Positions 1 through 7,331 of a stretch of 25,367 bases of DNA are shown piece after piece. Position 1 is the stretch's first letter, and each line of letters opens with the position of its first letter. Origin of the DNA: JBMOKU01 sp049324315 (GTDB taxonomy: Bacteria; Bacillota; Clostridia; Peptostreptococcales; Thermotaleaceae); NCBI GenBank assembly GCA_049324315.1, contig JBMOKU010000002.1, forward strand, positions 1 to 25,367. The letters run 5' to 3'. A model generated the notes under the pieces. It did no database searches and had not been told where the DNA came from. It saw only the letters and a list, made by a program, of their open reading frames with translations. The translations under genes were made by a program, and so were the position numbers.

Positions 1-121
1 TTTACCCTCTCGCTTAGCACCCTGCATTACTGCAACGCACCGAGATTGGCTACCCAGCTCACTGGCGATTACTGGGACGGGACTTGCACCCGCTAGTGTA
101 GTCCAGCTTCACTGGACGCAC
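1..121 (-). mobile_element. Group II intron, 5' end only (runs off left edge)
   Basis: Read on the minus strand from 121 downward, the sequence begins GTGCG, the 5' consensus of group II introns (GUGYG). It then folds as expected for the start of intron domain I. Stems visible: 101-106 with 112-117 (GTCCAG/CTGGAC), 78-81 with 89-92 (CGGG/CCCG around a GTGCAAGT-type loop), 53-57 with 72-76 (CCCAG/CTGGG) and 8-12 with 41-45 (TCTCG/CGAGA). The GGGTGCAAGTCCCG block resembles the corresponding block near the 5' end of the Oceanobacillus iheyensis class C intron as I remember it. The putative 5' splice point lies just after the terminator hairpin of the preceding gene, the insertion habit of bacterial class C introns. 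The reverse transcriptase and 3' end would be left of position 1. Class assignment is inference. Confidence 0.7.
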
Positions 122-130
122 CAAAAAGGA

Positions 131-158
131 TAAGACAGCATATAAATATACTGTCTTA
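131..158 (-). terminator. Terminator of the EEP-family gene; apparent intron target site
   Basis: An 8-bp perfect inverted repeat (TAAGACAG at 131-138, CTGTCTTA at 151-158) surrounds an AT-only inner palindrome. It is followed on the minus strand by TCCTTTTTG. The gene's stop codon (156-158) is inside the stem. The stem is AU-rich, so strength is uncertain. The intron-like sequence starts right after the T-rich stretch. Confidence 0.6.
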
Positions 159-1253
159 AAACGTTAATTCTGCAATTACCGGATAATGATCAGAAATATC
201 AGTATCGATAATTTTATAATCATTAACTTGAAAATCCTTGCCAACAAAAATATAATCTATCCTTGATTTTAGTACAAATCCATTAAACGTATTTTGATTC
301 TGAGCATCTGTCATAGCTGCAGCATCTGTAAAATACTCCTTTAGTCGACTAATATCCTCATGATAATCTCTTGTATTGAAGTCCCCAACAAGAATGGTAT
401 TGGAGCCTAATTGCTTCATTTGGCTGCGAATAACGGTCAATTGCTTCGATCTTTCATTTTCTGTTAAGCCCAAATGGGTTACTAGAAAATTTATAGGTCG
501 ATTGTCTATATTGGTTGTGGCTAGAAGCATCCCTCTACTCTCTTTAAACCCTGGAAATTTAATGGTTTCATACTGTTCAATTGGATACTTGCTGAGCATT
601 GCATTTCCATATTCTGCTCCGAGAAATTTTATCGTCGGCGCATACACATAATACATATTTAATTCTTGTGCAATCTTTTTTATTTGATCTTCAAATTTTG
701 AACGGACCACATATCGATCTACTTCCTGCAGACCTACAATATCAACATCCTGATCTCGTATAATTTGAATGACATCATCTAATGTATAGATCCCAAAAAT
801 ATTTTTTCCATGGTGTATATTAAATGTCATAATTTTTAGCTGCCTTGGATCGTTATTCTTTCTCTGTATATCTTTTTGAAGATTAACTGTTTCTAACTCA
901 TTGAAATAATAAATCTCTTCTCTTGATGTACCTGGAAACAGCTTAATCATGAACTGTTTTCTGTCCCCGATACTAATATAATCTACCAAAAACATATTCT
1001 TCTCATATCCGTTAATACGCTCAATAGCATAGTAATCCAAATGTTTACCTGCAAGCAGAGCGTTTTCCTTATCATAGATTTCTAAGTATATGCTTTTTAC
1101 ATTTGTAGGCGCATAGAGTTTAATATAATCCTTTTCATGATAATTTCTAACAATTTGCATGGAGAATTCTTCTTGCGAAAATACCCTTTTCGAATAGGAA
1201 AAGCTTACGATAAGGACCATAGCAAAGAGTAAAACAGTGATGCTCTTTCTCAT
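156..1253 (-). CDS. Secreted or membrane-anchored endonuclease/exonuclease/phosphatase (EEP) family protein
   Basis: Predicted 365-aa protein. Residues 1-26 look like a signal peptide or N-terminal anchor (MRKS, then a hydrophobic run to about residue 20). Residues 27-135 form a region I do not recognise. Residues 140-365 are an EEP (DNase I-like) metal-dependent phosphoesterase domain. Visible motifs: TFNIHHG with N146, LQEVD with E177, THLGL with H260, GDFN with D291 and N293, RIDYIF with D333 and SDHYPV with D355/H356, i.e. the full catalytic set. The substrate cannot be read from sequence; phosphodiesters of nucleic acids, phospholipids or sugar phosphates are all possible. I chose ATG at 1253 because GGGGG lies 7 nt upstream; an in-frame TTG at 1274 lacks a good ribosome site. 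A TATAAT box lies upstream and a hairpin downstream, so the gene is probably monocistronic. Confidence 0.85.
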   Translation of the reverse strand: MRKSITVLLFAMVLIVSFSYSKRVFSQEEFSMQIVRNYHEKDYIKLYAPTNVKSIYLEIYDKENALLAGKHLDYYAIERINGYEKNMFLVDYISIGDRKQFMIKLFPGTSREEIYYFNELETVNLQKDIQRKNNDPRQLKIMTFNIHHGKNIFGIYTLDDVIQIIRDQDVDIVGLQEVDRYVVRSKFEDQIKKIAQELNMYYVYAPTIKFLGAEYGNAMLSKYPIEQYETIKFPGFKESRGMLLATTNIDNRPINFLVTHLGLTENERSKQLTVIRSQMKQLGSNTILVGDFNTRDYHEDISRLKEYFTDAAAMTDAQNQNTFNGFVLKSRIDYIFVGKDFQVNDYKIIDTDISDHYPVIAELTF

Positions 1254-1295
1254 AAAGATACCCCCATTTGCCAATTGTTAGAATATTTTAATAAT

Positions 1296-1325
1296 ATTAT
1301 ATCATACGCCTAACCCCTTTGTTTA
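1296..1325 (-). promoter_or_regulatory. Probable sigma-A promoter of the EEP gene (extended -10)
   Basis: On the minus strand, TGA plus TATAAT (TATAAT at 1296-1301, TG element at 1303-1304) makes an extended -10. A weak -35-like TAAACA lies at 1320-1325 with 18-bp spacing. The transcript would start about 35-40 nt before the ATG at 1253. Confidence 0.55.
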
Positions 1326-1438
1326 GACACCAAAATATGCAAAGCCTATTTTTCTGCAAAATTTGACATTCTCATTTGCATGATATGTCTCTTTGATACT
1401 TCCATATTGCATCATATAAATAATTGCAAAAATATAAC

Positions 1439-1512
1439 GGGCAGGCGTGGAAACCTGCCCCTACGTGGTCGCACCCATCAATCAATGTAGGGGACGGTTT
1501 CCATGCCGTTCC
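1439..1512. repeat. Imperfect inverted-repeat element in the intergenic region
   Basis: Two 28-nt arms, 1439-1466 and 1485-1512, are inverted copies of each other at 21 of 28 positions. Each arm also folds on itself: GGGCAGG/CCTGCCC in the left arm, and GGGACGG/CCGTTCC with one G-U pair in the right. It is GC-rich against an AT-rich surrounding. It resembles the small dispersed intergenic elements (MITE-like or REP-like) common in clostridial genomes; whether it recurs elsewhere cannot be seen here. The rest of the 1254-1588 gap holds the EEP promoter and the yqeY terminator and nothing else I can recognise. Confidence 0.5.
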
Positions 1513-1555
1513 GGATTTTCAATGTCGCGTCATTCTACTTTTACGATACCAATAA

Positions 1556-1590
1556 AAAAGAGACCTAACAGGTCCCGTTAGATCTCTTTT
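1556..1590 (-). terminator. Rho-independent terminator after yqeY
   Basis: Stem AAAAGAGA-c-CTAAC (1556-1568 region) pairs with GTTAG-a-TCTCTTTT (1577-1590), with one internal mismatch and a short loop. The minus strand continues in a T-rich run. It overlaps the yqeY stop codon. Confidence 0.8.
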
Positions 1591-2032
1591 ATTGTAATAG
1601 TTGTTTAACGATTTTATTTACAATTTTACCGTCGGCTCTTCCTTTCACCTTCGGCATCAATGCAGCCATTACTTTTCCCATATCTTTTGGACTATTTGCT
1701 CCGACTTCAACAACAACTTGGTTAACGATTTCTGTAATCTCATCTTCGCTTAATTGCTGTGGCAAATAATCCATCAAAATATCTATTTCAGCGTTTGCTT
1801 GCTCTACGAGATCTTCTCTTCCACCTTTGGTGAATTCTTCGATTGAATCTCTTTTCTGCTTCACTTGCTTTGCAATAATGTCTAAGATATCTTCGTCATC
1901 AAGCTCTATTCTATTATCAACCTCATATTGTTTGATTGAGGCTCTTACCATAGTGATAGTAGACTTTCGAAGTTGGTTTTTTTCTTTCATGGCCTGTTTC
2001 AAATCGTCCATTAATCTTTCTTTGAGGGACAT
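1589..2032 (-). CDS. yqeY: GatB/YqeY domain-containing protein
   Basis: Predicted 147 aa, the usual length of YqeY. The family shares a helical domain with the tail of the GatB amidotransferase subunit and is thought to bind tRNA, but its exact role is not established. The start MSLKERL, the basic N-terminal helices and the C-terminal MGKVMAALMPKVKGRADG stretch are typical. ATG at 2032 is preferred over an in-frame GTG at 2041, because the AGAGGTGA ribosome site ends 5 nt before the ATG and contains the GTG. It follows rpsU with a gap of about 15 nt, the common rpsU-yqeY pairing in Firmicutes, and ends in a strong terminator, so the two are co-transcribed. Confidence 0.93.
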   Translation of the reverse strand: MSLKERLMDDLKQAMKEKNQLRKSTITMVRASIKQYEVDNRIELDDEDILDIIAKQVKQKRDSIEEFTKGGREDLVEQANAEIDILMDYLPQQLSEDEITEIVNQVVVEVGANSPKDMGKVMAALMPKVKGRADGKIVNKIVKQLLQ

Positions 2033-2047
2033 TCCAATCACCTCTGA

Positions 2048-2230
2048 CTAATATTTTTTAGCGTTCTTTTTTCTAGCCGCCTCTGATTTTTTCTTACGTC
2101 TTACACTCGGCTTCTCGTAATGCTCTCTTTTCTTAACCTCTGATAAAACACCGGCTCTAGCACATGAACGCTTAAATCTACGAAGAGCACTTTCAAGAGT
2201 CTCATTTTCCCCAACTTTTACGTGTGACAT
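2048..2230 (-). CDS. rpsU: 30S ribosomal protein S21
   Basis: A 60-aa, very basic protein beginning MSHVKVGENETLESALRRFK and ending in a Lys/Arg-rich tail, the standard S21 layout. S21 binds near the 3' end of 16S rRNA in the 30S subunit and aids initiation. The ATG at 2230 is preceded by GGAGGGAGGGAG about 7 nt upstream. A longer reading frame from 2284 adds residues that do not belong to the family. A well-formed sigma-A promoter lies upstream at 2323-2351, giving a leader of roughly 85 nt. First gene of an rpsU-yqeY unit. Confidence 0.97.
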   Translation of the reverse strand: MSHVKVGENETLESALRRFKRSCARAGVLSEVKKREHYEKPSVRRKKKSEAARKKNAKKY

Positions 2231-2322
2231 ATAGTTCTCCCTCCCTCCGCTACAAACGTTGTGCTGTGTCCATAGCAAATACAATGCTATAAAACGAGTT
2301 GAAATGTGTACAATACTTTGTT

Positions 2323-2351
2323 ATTATACATTATATTTAACATTTGTGCAA
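2323..2351 (-). promoter_or_regulatory. Sigma-A promoter for rpsU-yqeY
   Basis: TTGCAC (2346-2351 on the complement) and a perfect TATAAT (2323-2328) are separated by exactly 17 bp. One of the best promoter matches in the window, placed between the HIT gene and rpsU. Confidence 0.8.
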
Positions 2352-2358
2352 CTTTTTT

Positions 2359-2703
2359 TTAGCCTGGAGGCCATTGCATTTGCCTACCTCCAAGCAAATG
2401 GAAATGAAGGTGCTGTACAGTCTGACCTCCTAGTTCACCACAATTGTTAACAACACGATACCCCTCATCATGAAGGCCTAATTCCTTCGCGATTTTGTTT
2501 ATAGAAAGGTGTATGTGTCCTAAAAGCTGCATTTGTGTAGGACCAACCTCTTTTAAAGAGTCAATATGTTCTTTAGGGATAACAAGAATATGGGTCGGTG
2601 CGGCAGGGGATATATCATGAAATGCTACCAGCAATTCATCCTCATACACAATTTTTGCAGGAATCTCTTTGGAAACAATCTTGCAGAAAATACAATCTGA
2701 CAC
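2359..2703 (-). CDS. HIT family nucleotide-binding protein (HinT-like)
   Basis: Predicted 114 aa. It carries the histidine-triad motif HLHFHLL near residues 95-101, the N-terminal CIFCKI segment and the DISPAAPTHILVIPKEH segment of the HinT branch. These proteins hydrolyse purine nucleoside phosphoramidates and related adenylated compounds; the cellular substrate in Clostridia is not settled. The start is set at GTG 2703 (reads MSDCIFCK), 8 nt after AAGGAGG; the in-frame GTG at 2712 sits inside that ribosome site. It lies 95 nt downstream of mtaB with no clear terminator between them, so read-through is possible. Confidence 0.92.
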   Translation of the reverse strand: MSDCIFCKIVSKEIPAKIVYEDELLVAFHDISPAAPTHILVIPKEHIDSLKEVGPTQMQLLGHIHLSINKIAKELGLHDEGYRVVNNCGELGGQTVQHLHFHLLGGRQMQWPPG

Positions 2704-2798
2704 ATGAATCACCTCCTTATACTGTTATCCATCAAGCAATAAAATATAATTCAACAGAAGTTATAAAACTCCTTCTTTCTACTCTTAGATTATTCTTC

Positions 2799-4103
2799 TC
2801 AACCTATGATCGTACCAATTAAGCCATCTTTATGCACTTTATCCAATCGTACAGATTTCAGTGCCCCTTCAACATTTGATTCTGACTTGGCTAATACCCG
2901 TATGTAATTATCCGTAAAGCCCTGATAATATCCTTCTAATTCTTTGCTCTGTTCTTCAAATAAAATCTTTTTATCTCTTCCAATAAATCTTTGATTATAT
3001 GCTTCTGCACAAGCATTTGCCAATGCAATAAGTTCTTCGCTACGTTGGTTTTTAATGGTGGAAGGCACTTGTCCTTCATATTTAGCGGCTGGGGTACCTT
3101 TTCTAGGAGAATATTTAAAAACATGGATCTGACTAAATTCGATTTCCTTAACAAAATGCAAAGTTTTTTGAAATTCTTCTTCCGTTTCTCCCGGAAATCC
3201 TACCATAATATCGGTGGTGATTGAAACATCAGGTATGCATTCTCTGATCAGATGTACAATCTCCTTATACACTTCTGTGGTATATTTTCTATTCATTCTC
3301 TTTAACGTTTCATTGCATCCGCTCTGTAGGGAAAGATGAAAATGAGGACACACCTTATGATATTCTAATAAAGTTTGAATAAAAGCTTTAGTCATAATCG
3401 TCGGCTCAATGGAACTTAGTCGTATTCTTTCGATACCTTCTACAGGATGTATCGCTTTTATCACATCCAATAGTGTTACATCCCCTAAATCTTTTCCATA
3501 GGATGCCACATGGATACCTGTTAGAACAATTTCTTTAAAGCCATTTTGCGCCAATCGCTGAACTTCTACCATAATATCGTCTATCTTTCTACTGCGGATC
3601 GGTCCTCTGGCATAGGGTATGATACAATACGTACAGAATTGATTACAGCCTTCCTGAATCTTCAAATATGCGCGGTGCCTACCCTTAATTTCACCAATCT
3701 TCATTTCTTCGAACTCTTTTATCTCCATGATATTGGTAACATAATTCACGGCATCTTGTCGAGCCATTGCCTGCTCAACATAATGAACAATATTACCCCG
3801 ATCATTCGTTCCAACGATAACGTTAACGCCATCAATTGAAGCTACTTCTTCCGGCGCAGTTTGTGCATAACACCCGACAACAGCGATTATGGCTTCCGGA
3901 TTCATACGCTTTGACTTTCGAATAAACTGCCTGGACTTACGATCACTTAAATTGGTTACTGTACAAGTATTGACGACATAAACATCAGCCTCTTCGTCAC
4001 TCTCAACGATTCTATATCCATTTCTTTCAAAAGCTTCTGTCATAGCCTCCGTTTCATACTGATTCACTTTGCAGCCCAGGGTATAAAATGCAACTTTCTT
4101 CAC
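2799..4103 (-). CDS. mtaB: tRNA t6A37 methylthiotransferase MtaB
   Basis: Predicted 434 aa. MtaB is a radical-SAM enzyme that adds a methylthio group to t6A at position 37 of certain tRNAs (giving ms2t6A), which aids decoding of ANN codons. Order of domains: N-terminal methylthiotransferase domain with cluster cysteines C11, C47 and C78; radical SAM domain with CNQFCTYC (C153, C157, C160) binding the SAM cluster; C-terminal TRAM RNA-binding domain from about residue 375. The TLGCKVNQYE start and CIIPYARGP motif separate it from MiaB and RimO. The GTG start at 4103 follows AGGAGG. In many Firmicutes it lies after rsmE, as here. Confidence 0.95.
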   Translation of the reverse strand: MKKVAFYTLGCKVNQYETEAMTEAFERNGYRIVESDEEADVYVVNTCTVTNLSDRKSRQFIRKSKRMNPEAIIAVVGCYAQTAPEEVASIDGVNVIVGTNDRGNIVHYVEQAMARQDAVNYVTNIMEIKEFEEMKIGEIKGRHRAYLKIQEGCNQFCTYCIIPYARGPIRSRKIDDIMVEVQRLAQNGFKEIVLTGIHVASYGKDLGDVTLLDVIKAIHPVEGIERIRLSSIEPTIMTKAFIQTLLEYHKVCPHFHLSLQSGCNETLKRMNRKYTTEVYKEIVHLIRECIPDVSITTDIMVGFPGETEEEFQKTLHFVKEIEFSQIHVFKYSPRKGTPAAKYEGQVPSTIKNQRSEELIALANACAEAYNQRFIGRDKKILFEEQSKELEGYYQGFTDNYIRVLAKSESNVEGALKSVRLDKVHKDGLIGTIIG

Positions 4104-4155
4104 CTAGATTCCTCCTACGGCACCTTCAACAAAATACCTAATCAGTATGTTGGTC

Positions 4156-4237
4156 TATTTTGCGTCATACTGCGTCAACAGAACCCGCAGATAGCGCTGC
4201 TAGCAACGGAACCGGTCTCCTTGCCTGACACAAAATA
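4156..4237. repeat. Inverted-repeat-bounded element between rsmE and mtaB
   Basis: The 164-bp gap between rsmE and mtaB contains TATTTTGCGTCA (4156-4167) and its near-perfect inverted copy TGACACAAAATA (4226-4237; 11 of 12). These bound a GC-richer core with AGCGCT and ACCGGT palindromes. A further outer pair, TGGTC at 4151-4155 and GACCA about 4252-4256, is also visible. No T-run follows, so it is not a standard terminator. It resembles dispersed clostridial intergenic repeats that I recall; copy number cannot be judged from one window. Confidence 0.45.
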
Positions 4238-4267
4238 TTCTCAGCATCTTTGACCAGTTATTTTATT

Positions 4268-5023
4268 TCAGATGCCTAAATCTCCTAATTCATACATCAG
4301 CAGAGCGGTAGCGACCATGCCTGCTGTTTCCGTTCTCAGAATTCTCGGCCCCAAAGTAACAGGAATAATGCCCTGTTCCATGGCCATCTTGATTTCGTCT
4401 TCTTCAAATCCGCCTTCTGGACCGATAATTACTGCGATTTTCTTGTAAGAATGGTTATCCTTTAATACCTTTTTTATACCCATAGATTCTTCCTTCTCAT
4501 AAGGAATCATCATGAGGTCATATTCAATTCCCATATGAAAAAGATCTTCAAACGTTATAGGAGGTTTTATTACAGGAATAACACCTCTTTTACATTGTTT
4601 AGCAGCTTCATCCGCAATTTTTTGCCACCGTTCGATCTTTTTATCTTCTGATTTTTTATCCTTTAGTTGTACCACTGTACGATTTGTAATAAGGGGTATT
4701 ATCTGGAATACACCTAGCTCTGTATTTTTTTGTATGATCATTTCCATCTTTCCTGATTTAGGAATTCCTTGAATGATTGTAATCTGAACAGGGGATTCCG
4801 TTGAAGAAGGTCTTCCTTCGAGAATTTCCAAGTGAATGCTGTTTTTTTCAAGTTTCACAATCTTTGCAATATATTCAAAACCTTCTCCGTTGCAAATCTC
4901 CACGATATCCTTTACATCTAAGCGCAGTACCTTACTCATGTGTTTTATATCATCCGGGTTGCGAACAAAAATTCGCTGTTCTTTCTCATGAATATTCTGC
5001 TTATCTACAAAAAATCTATGCAT
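4268..5023 (-). CDS. rsmE: 16S rRNA m3U1498 methyltransferase RsmE
   Basis: Predicted 251 aa. RsmE methylates N3 of U1498 in 16S rRNA of the assembled 30S subunit using SAM. The N-terminal MHRFFV and PUA-like region binds RNA. The C-terminal SPOUT fold shows the knot motifs IGPEGGF and LGPRILRTETA. ATG at 5023 is chosen because MHRFF is the usual start. An in-frame GTG at 5035 would add four residues and is less likely, though the GGGTGA ribosome site could serve either. It overlaps the last bases of prmA, so the two are translationally coupled. Confidence 0.95.
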   Translation of the reverse strand: MHRFFVDKQNIHEKEQRIFVRNPDDIKHMSKVLRLDVKDIVEICNGEGFEYIAKIVKLEKNSIHLEILEGRPSSTESPVQITIIQGIPKSGKMEMIIQKNTELGVFQIIPLITNRTVVQLKDKKSEDKKIERWQKIADEAAKQCKRGVIPVIKPPITFEDLFHMGIEYDLMMIPYEKEESMGIKKVLKDNHSYKKIAVIIGPEGGFEEDEIKMAMEQGIIPVTLGPRILRTETAGMVATALLMYELGDLGI

Positions 5024-5972
5024 TATTTTTTTCACCCTTTAGGCTAGAAACAATGGCCGCCCATTCTCCCATTTTTTCCACGTGCTGAACAAATAAACCA
5101 TTCTCATCCAATGCTTCGACTACTTCATCTACTTTTTCCAAGATAATTCCGGAGGCTATGAACACGCCATCAGCTTTCATAAAGCCACCGATTTCTGATG
5201 ATAAGCCAATGATCACATCAGCAATAATATTTGCAACAATAACATCTGCCTTTTCTGAGATCGTGTCCATAAGATTTCCATGCAAAATCTCAACAACATC
5301 ATCCACATGATTTTCTGCAGCGTTGTTCTTTGAAACCTTCACAGCCACCTCATCCAAATCAACGCCTATAACCCTCTTGGCACCCAGTTTCGCAGCCGTA
5401 ACGGATAATATACCACTGCCGCAGCCTATATCAAAGATAACACTATCCTCTTTTACATATTTTTCAAGGTTTTGAACGCACATCATCGTTGTTTCATGGG
5501 TTCCTGTTCCAAAAGCCATTCCTGGATCCATTTCGATGATAATTTCATTTTCCTGGGGAAGATATTCCTCCCAGGTAGGCTTTATAACAATTCTTTCTCC
5601 TACCTTTTTAGGTTTGTAGTATTTTTTCCATGCATTGGCCCAATCTTCTTCATATACCTCGCAGGTTGTCACTTCACCCAATCCTTTATCCAGGTTATAC
5701 AATGGAATTTTCTCTACATTTTGTCTTATGAGTTCGATTTTATCAATCAAATCTTCACTCTCAGGTAAGTATCCTTTTACAATTGCACCTTCAAACTCAC
5801 TTTCTAGTACCGACTCGTCCACATAATCCCAGTCGCCAAAATCCTTCTCTGTAAAAACTAAATCATTGGGATCTTCGATAACGACCCCACCAACGCCAAC
5901 ATCATATAAAATGCCTGAGACTGCTTCGACGGCTTCAGTAGTCGTCTTTATTTTTACTTCAATCCATTTCAT
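5016..5972 (-). CDS. prmA: Ribosomal protein L11 methyltransferase PrmA
   Basis: Predicted 318 aa. PrmA trimethylates lysines and the N-terminus of ribosomal protein L11 using SAM. An N-terminal L11-recognition domain (start MKWIEVKIKTTTEAVEA) precedes a Rossmann methyltransferase domain with the SAM motif FDIGCGSGIL, the following GVDLD acidic loop and the VANI catalytic-site motif. ATG at 5972 has GGAGG 8 nt upstream; the in-frame TTG at 5978 is too close to it. Its end overlaps rsmE. A TATAAT box at 6011-6016 and the heat-shock operon terminator beyond it suggest prmA starts a new transcription unit, although partial read-through from dnaJ is possible. Confidence 0.95.
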   Translation of the reverse strand: MKWIEVKIKTTTEAVEAVSGILYDVGVGGVVIEDPNDLVFTEKDFGDWDYVDESVLESEFEGAIVKGYLPESEDLIDKIELIRQNVEKIPLYNLDKGLGEVTTCEVYEEDWANAWKKYYKPKKVGERIVIKPTWEEYLPQENEIIIEMDPGMAFGTGTHETTMMCVQNLEKYVKEDSVIFDIGCGSGILSVTAAKLGAKRVIGVDLDEVAVKVSKNNAAENHVDDVVEILHGNLMDTISEKADVIVANIIADVIIGLSSEIGGFMKADGVFIASGIILEKVDEVVEALDENGLFVQHVEKMGEWAAIVSSLKGEKNNA

Positions 5973-6010
5973 CCACAAAACCTCCGTATTCCACCTGTTT
6001 CATGAGTCTT

Positions 6011-6039
6011 ATTATACCCTAACCATTGTCATTTAACCA
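6011..6039 (-). promoter_or_regulatory. Possible promoter of prmA-rsmE-mtaB
   Basis: A perfect TATAAT (6011-6016 on the complement) lies about 38 bp before the prmA start. The -35 region at 17-bp spacing (TGGTTA, 6034-6039) is a weak match. Its position just after the dnaJ terminator supports a separate promoter. Confidence 0.45.
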
Positions 6040-6076
6040 GTATCTCTATGTAAAAACTGTTTATATCATTGGAAAA

Positions 6077-6097
6077 GCACCTAGCTTAACTAGGTGC
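6077..6097 (-). terminator. Terminator of the heat-shock operon after dnaJ
   Basis: A perfect 8-bp stem GCACCTAG (6077-6084) / CTAGGTGC (6090-6097) with a 5-nt loop is followed on the minus strand by TTTTCC. It begins 6 nt after the dnaJ stop codon. Confidence 0.8.
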
Positions 6098-6103
6098 CGC
6101 TAA

Positions 6104-7246
6104 CTAAATACCGAAAACATCCTTTACCTTATCAAAAAAAGTCTTTCTTTGCTCATGGACATCTTCGCCCATGGTATCAGCAAACTTCTTTAAAAGTTCC
6201 TTCTGACTTTCGTTAAGCTTTTTAGGAACTTCGACGATTACTTTTACATAATGGTCTCCTCTTCCATAGCCCTTGATATGTGGAATGCCCTTGCCTTTTA
6301 GTCTAAATATCGTACCGCTTTGCGTTCCTTCCGGTATCTTATATTTTACTTTTCCATCTAATGTAGGTACGATTAATTCATCTCCCAAAGTAGCCTGTAC
6401 AAAGGTAATTGGTATTTCACAAATGACATCATTTCCATCTCTTTGGAATATTTCATGAGGTCTCACACGCAGTACAATATATAGATCTCCTGCCGGTCCG
6501 CCTTTAACACCGGGTTCCCCTTCTCCACGAAGTGGTATGATGGAACCAGTATCGACTCCTGCTGGAATCTTGATATGGATCTTTTTGTCTTTTAAGTTTT
6601 TTCCAGACCCATGGCACTTGTCACAGGGAGTTTCAATGATTGTCCCTTCCCCTTGACACACATCACAGGTTTTTACATTTACAAACTGACCTAATGGTGT
6701 TCGTTGAGCATAGCGAATCTCTCCAGACCCGTTACATTTAGAACATGTTTTCTTTGAAGTCCCCGGCTTAGCACCCGTACCATGACAATGTTCGCAAGCT
6801 TCATGTCTTGAAACCGTTATATCCTTTTCAACGCCAAAAGCGGCTTCTTCAAAGCTAATCCCCATCTCATACTTTAAATCGGCTCCCTTCTCAGGCCCAC
6901 CTTTCCTTCTTCCTCTTCCGGAGAAACCGCCTCCGCCGAACATATCGAAGATATCACCGAAAATATCGTCAAAACCACCGCCAAAACCAGAAAAGCCGTC
7001 GAAACCGCCTTGACCACCGTTTCCTACACCTGCATGGCCAAACTGATCATATCTGGCACGTTTATTTTGGTCACCGAGTACCTCATAGGCCTCATTTGCT
7101 TCTTTAAATTTTTCTTCTGCTTCTTTGTCACCCGGGTTTCTGTCAGGATGGTATTTCATAGCCATCTTTCTATAGGCCTTTTTTATCGTTTGCTCATCAG
7201 CGCCCTTATCAACACCTAGAACTTCGTAGTAGTCCCTTTTACTCAC
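6104..7246 (-). CDS. dnaJ: Chaperone protein DnaJ (Hsp40)
   Basis: Predicted 380 aa, full class I DnaJ. J domain at 1-70 with HPD at 33-35, which stimulates DnaK ATPase. Gly/Phe-rich linker at about 70-112. Four CxxCxGxG zinc repeats with cysteine pairs at 151/154, 168/171, 194/197 and 208/211. Two C-terminal substrate-binding beta domains follow. It hands unfolded clients to DnaK. The GTG start at 7246 (reads MSKRDYYEVLG) is the only start that keeps the whole J domain; the GGCGGTGAGAG just upstream is an acceptable but not strong ribosome site. Last gene of the hrcA operon, separated from dnaK by a GC-rich hairpin and followed by a terminator. Confidence 0.98.
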   Translation of the reverse strand: MSKRDYYEVLGVDKGADEQTIKKAYRKMAMKYHPDRNPGDKEAEEKFKEANEAYEVLGDQNKRARYDQFGHAGVGNGGQGGFDGFSGFGGGFDDIFGDIFDMFGGGGFSGRGRRKGGPEKGADLKYEMGISFEEAAFGVEKDITVSRHEACEHCHGTGAKPGTSKKTCSKCNGSGEIRYAQRTPLGQFVNVKTCDVCQGEGTIIETPCDKCHGSGKNLKDKKIHIKIPAGVDTGSIIPLRGEGEPGVKGGPAGDLYIVLRVRPHEIFQRDGNDVICEIPITFVQATLGDELIVPTLDGKVKYKIPEGTQSGTIFRLKGKGIPHIKGYGRGDHYVKVIVEVPKKLNESQKELLKKFADTMGEDVHEQRKTFFDKVKDVFGI

Positions 7247-7302
7247 CCTCTCACCGCCTTTCCAAAACGGGTTACGTCAATAGCTATTTCTTCTACAATT
7301 AC

Positions 7303-7324
7303 AAGGCACCCGTTTGGGTGCCTT
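7303..7324 (-). promoter_or_regulatory. Strong dnaK-dnaJ intergenic hairpin (attenuator or stability element)
   Basis: A perfect 9-bp stem AAGGCACCC (7303-7311) / GGGTGCCTT (7316-7324) with a 4-nt loop lies just after the dnaK stop. The minus strand continues TTGTAATTG, a poor T-run. It is therefore more likely a partial terminator or 3' stabiliser that keeps DnaK above DnaJ than a full stop. Confidence 0.6.
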
Positions 7325-7331
7325 CAGCCAT

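Noticed and set aside
1..121. tRNA gene or end of a coding region
   Set aside because: No tRNA cloverleaf and no plausible protein; the GTGCG start and nested stems fit a group II intron better.
2376..2400. CATTTGC/GCAAATG hairpin as terminator of the HIT gene
   Set aside because: It lies inside the coding part, over the histidine-triad region, and has no T-run after it.
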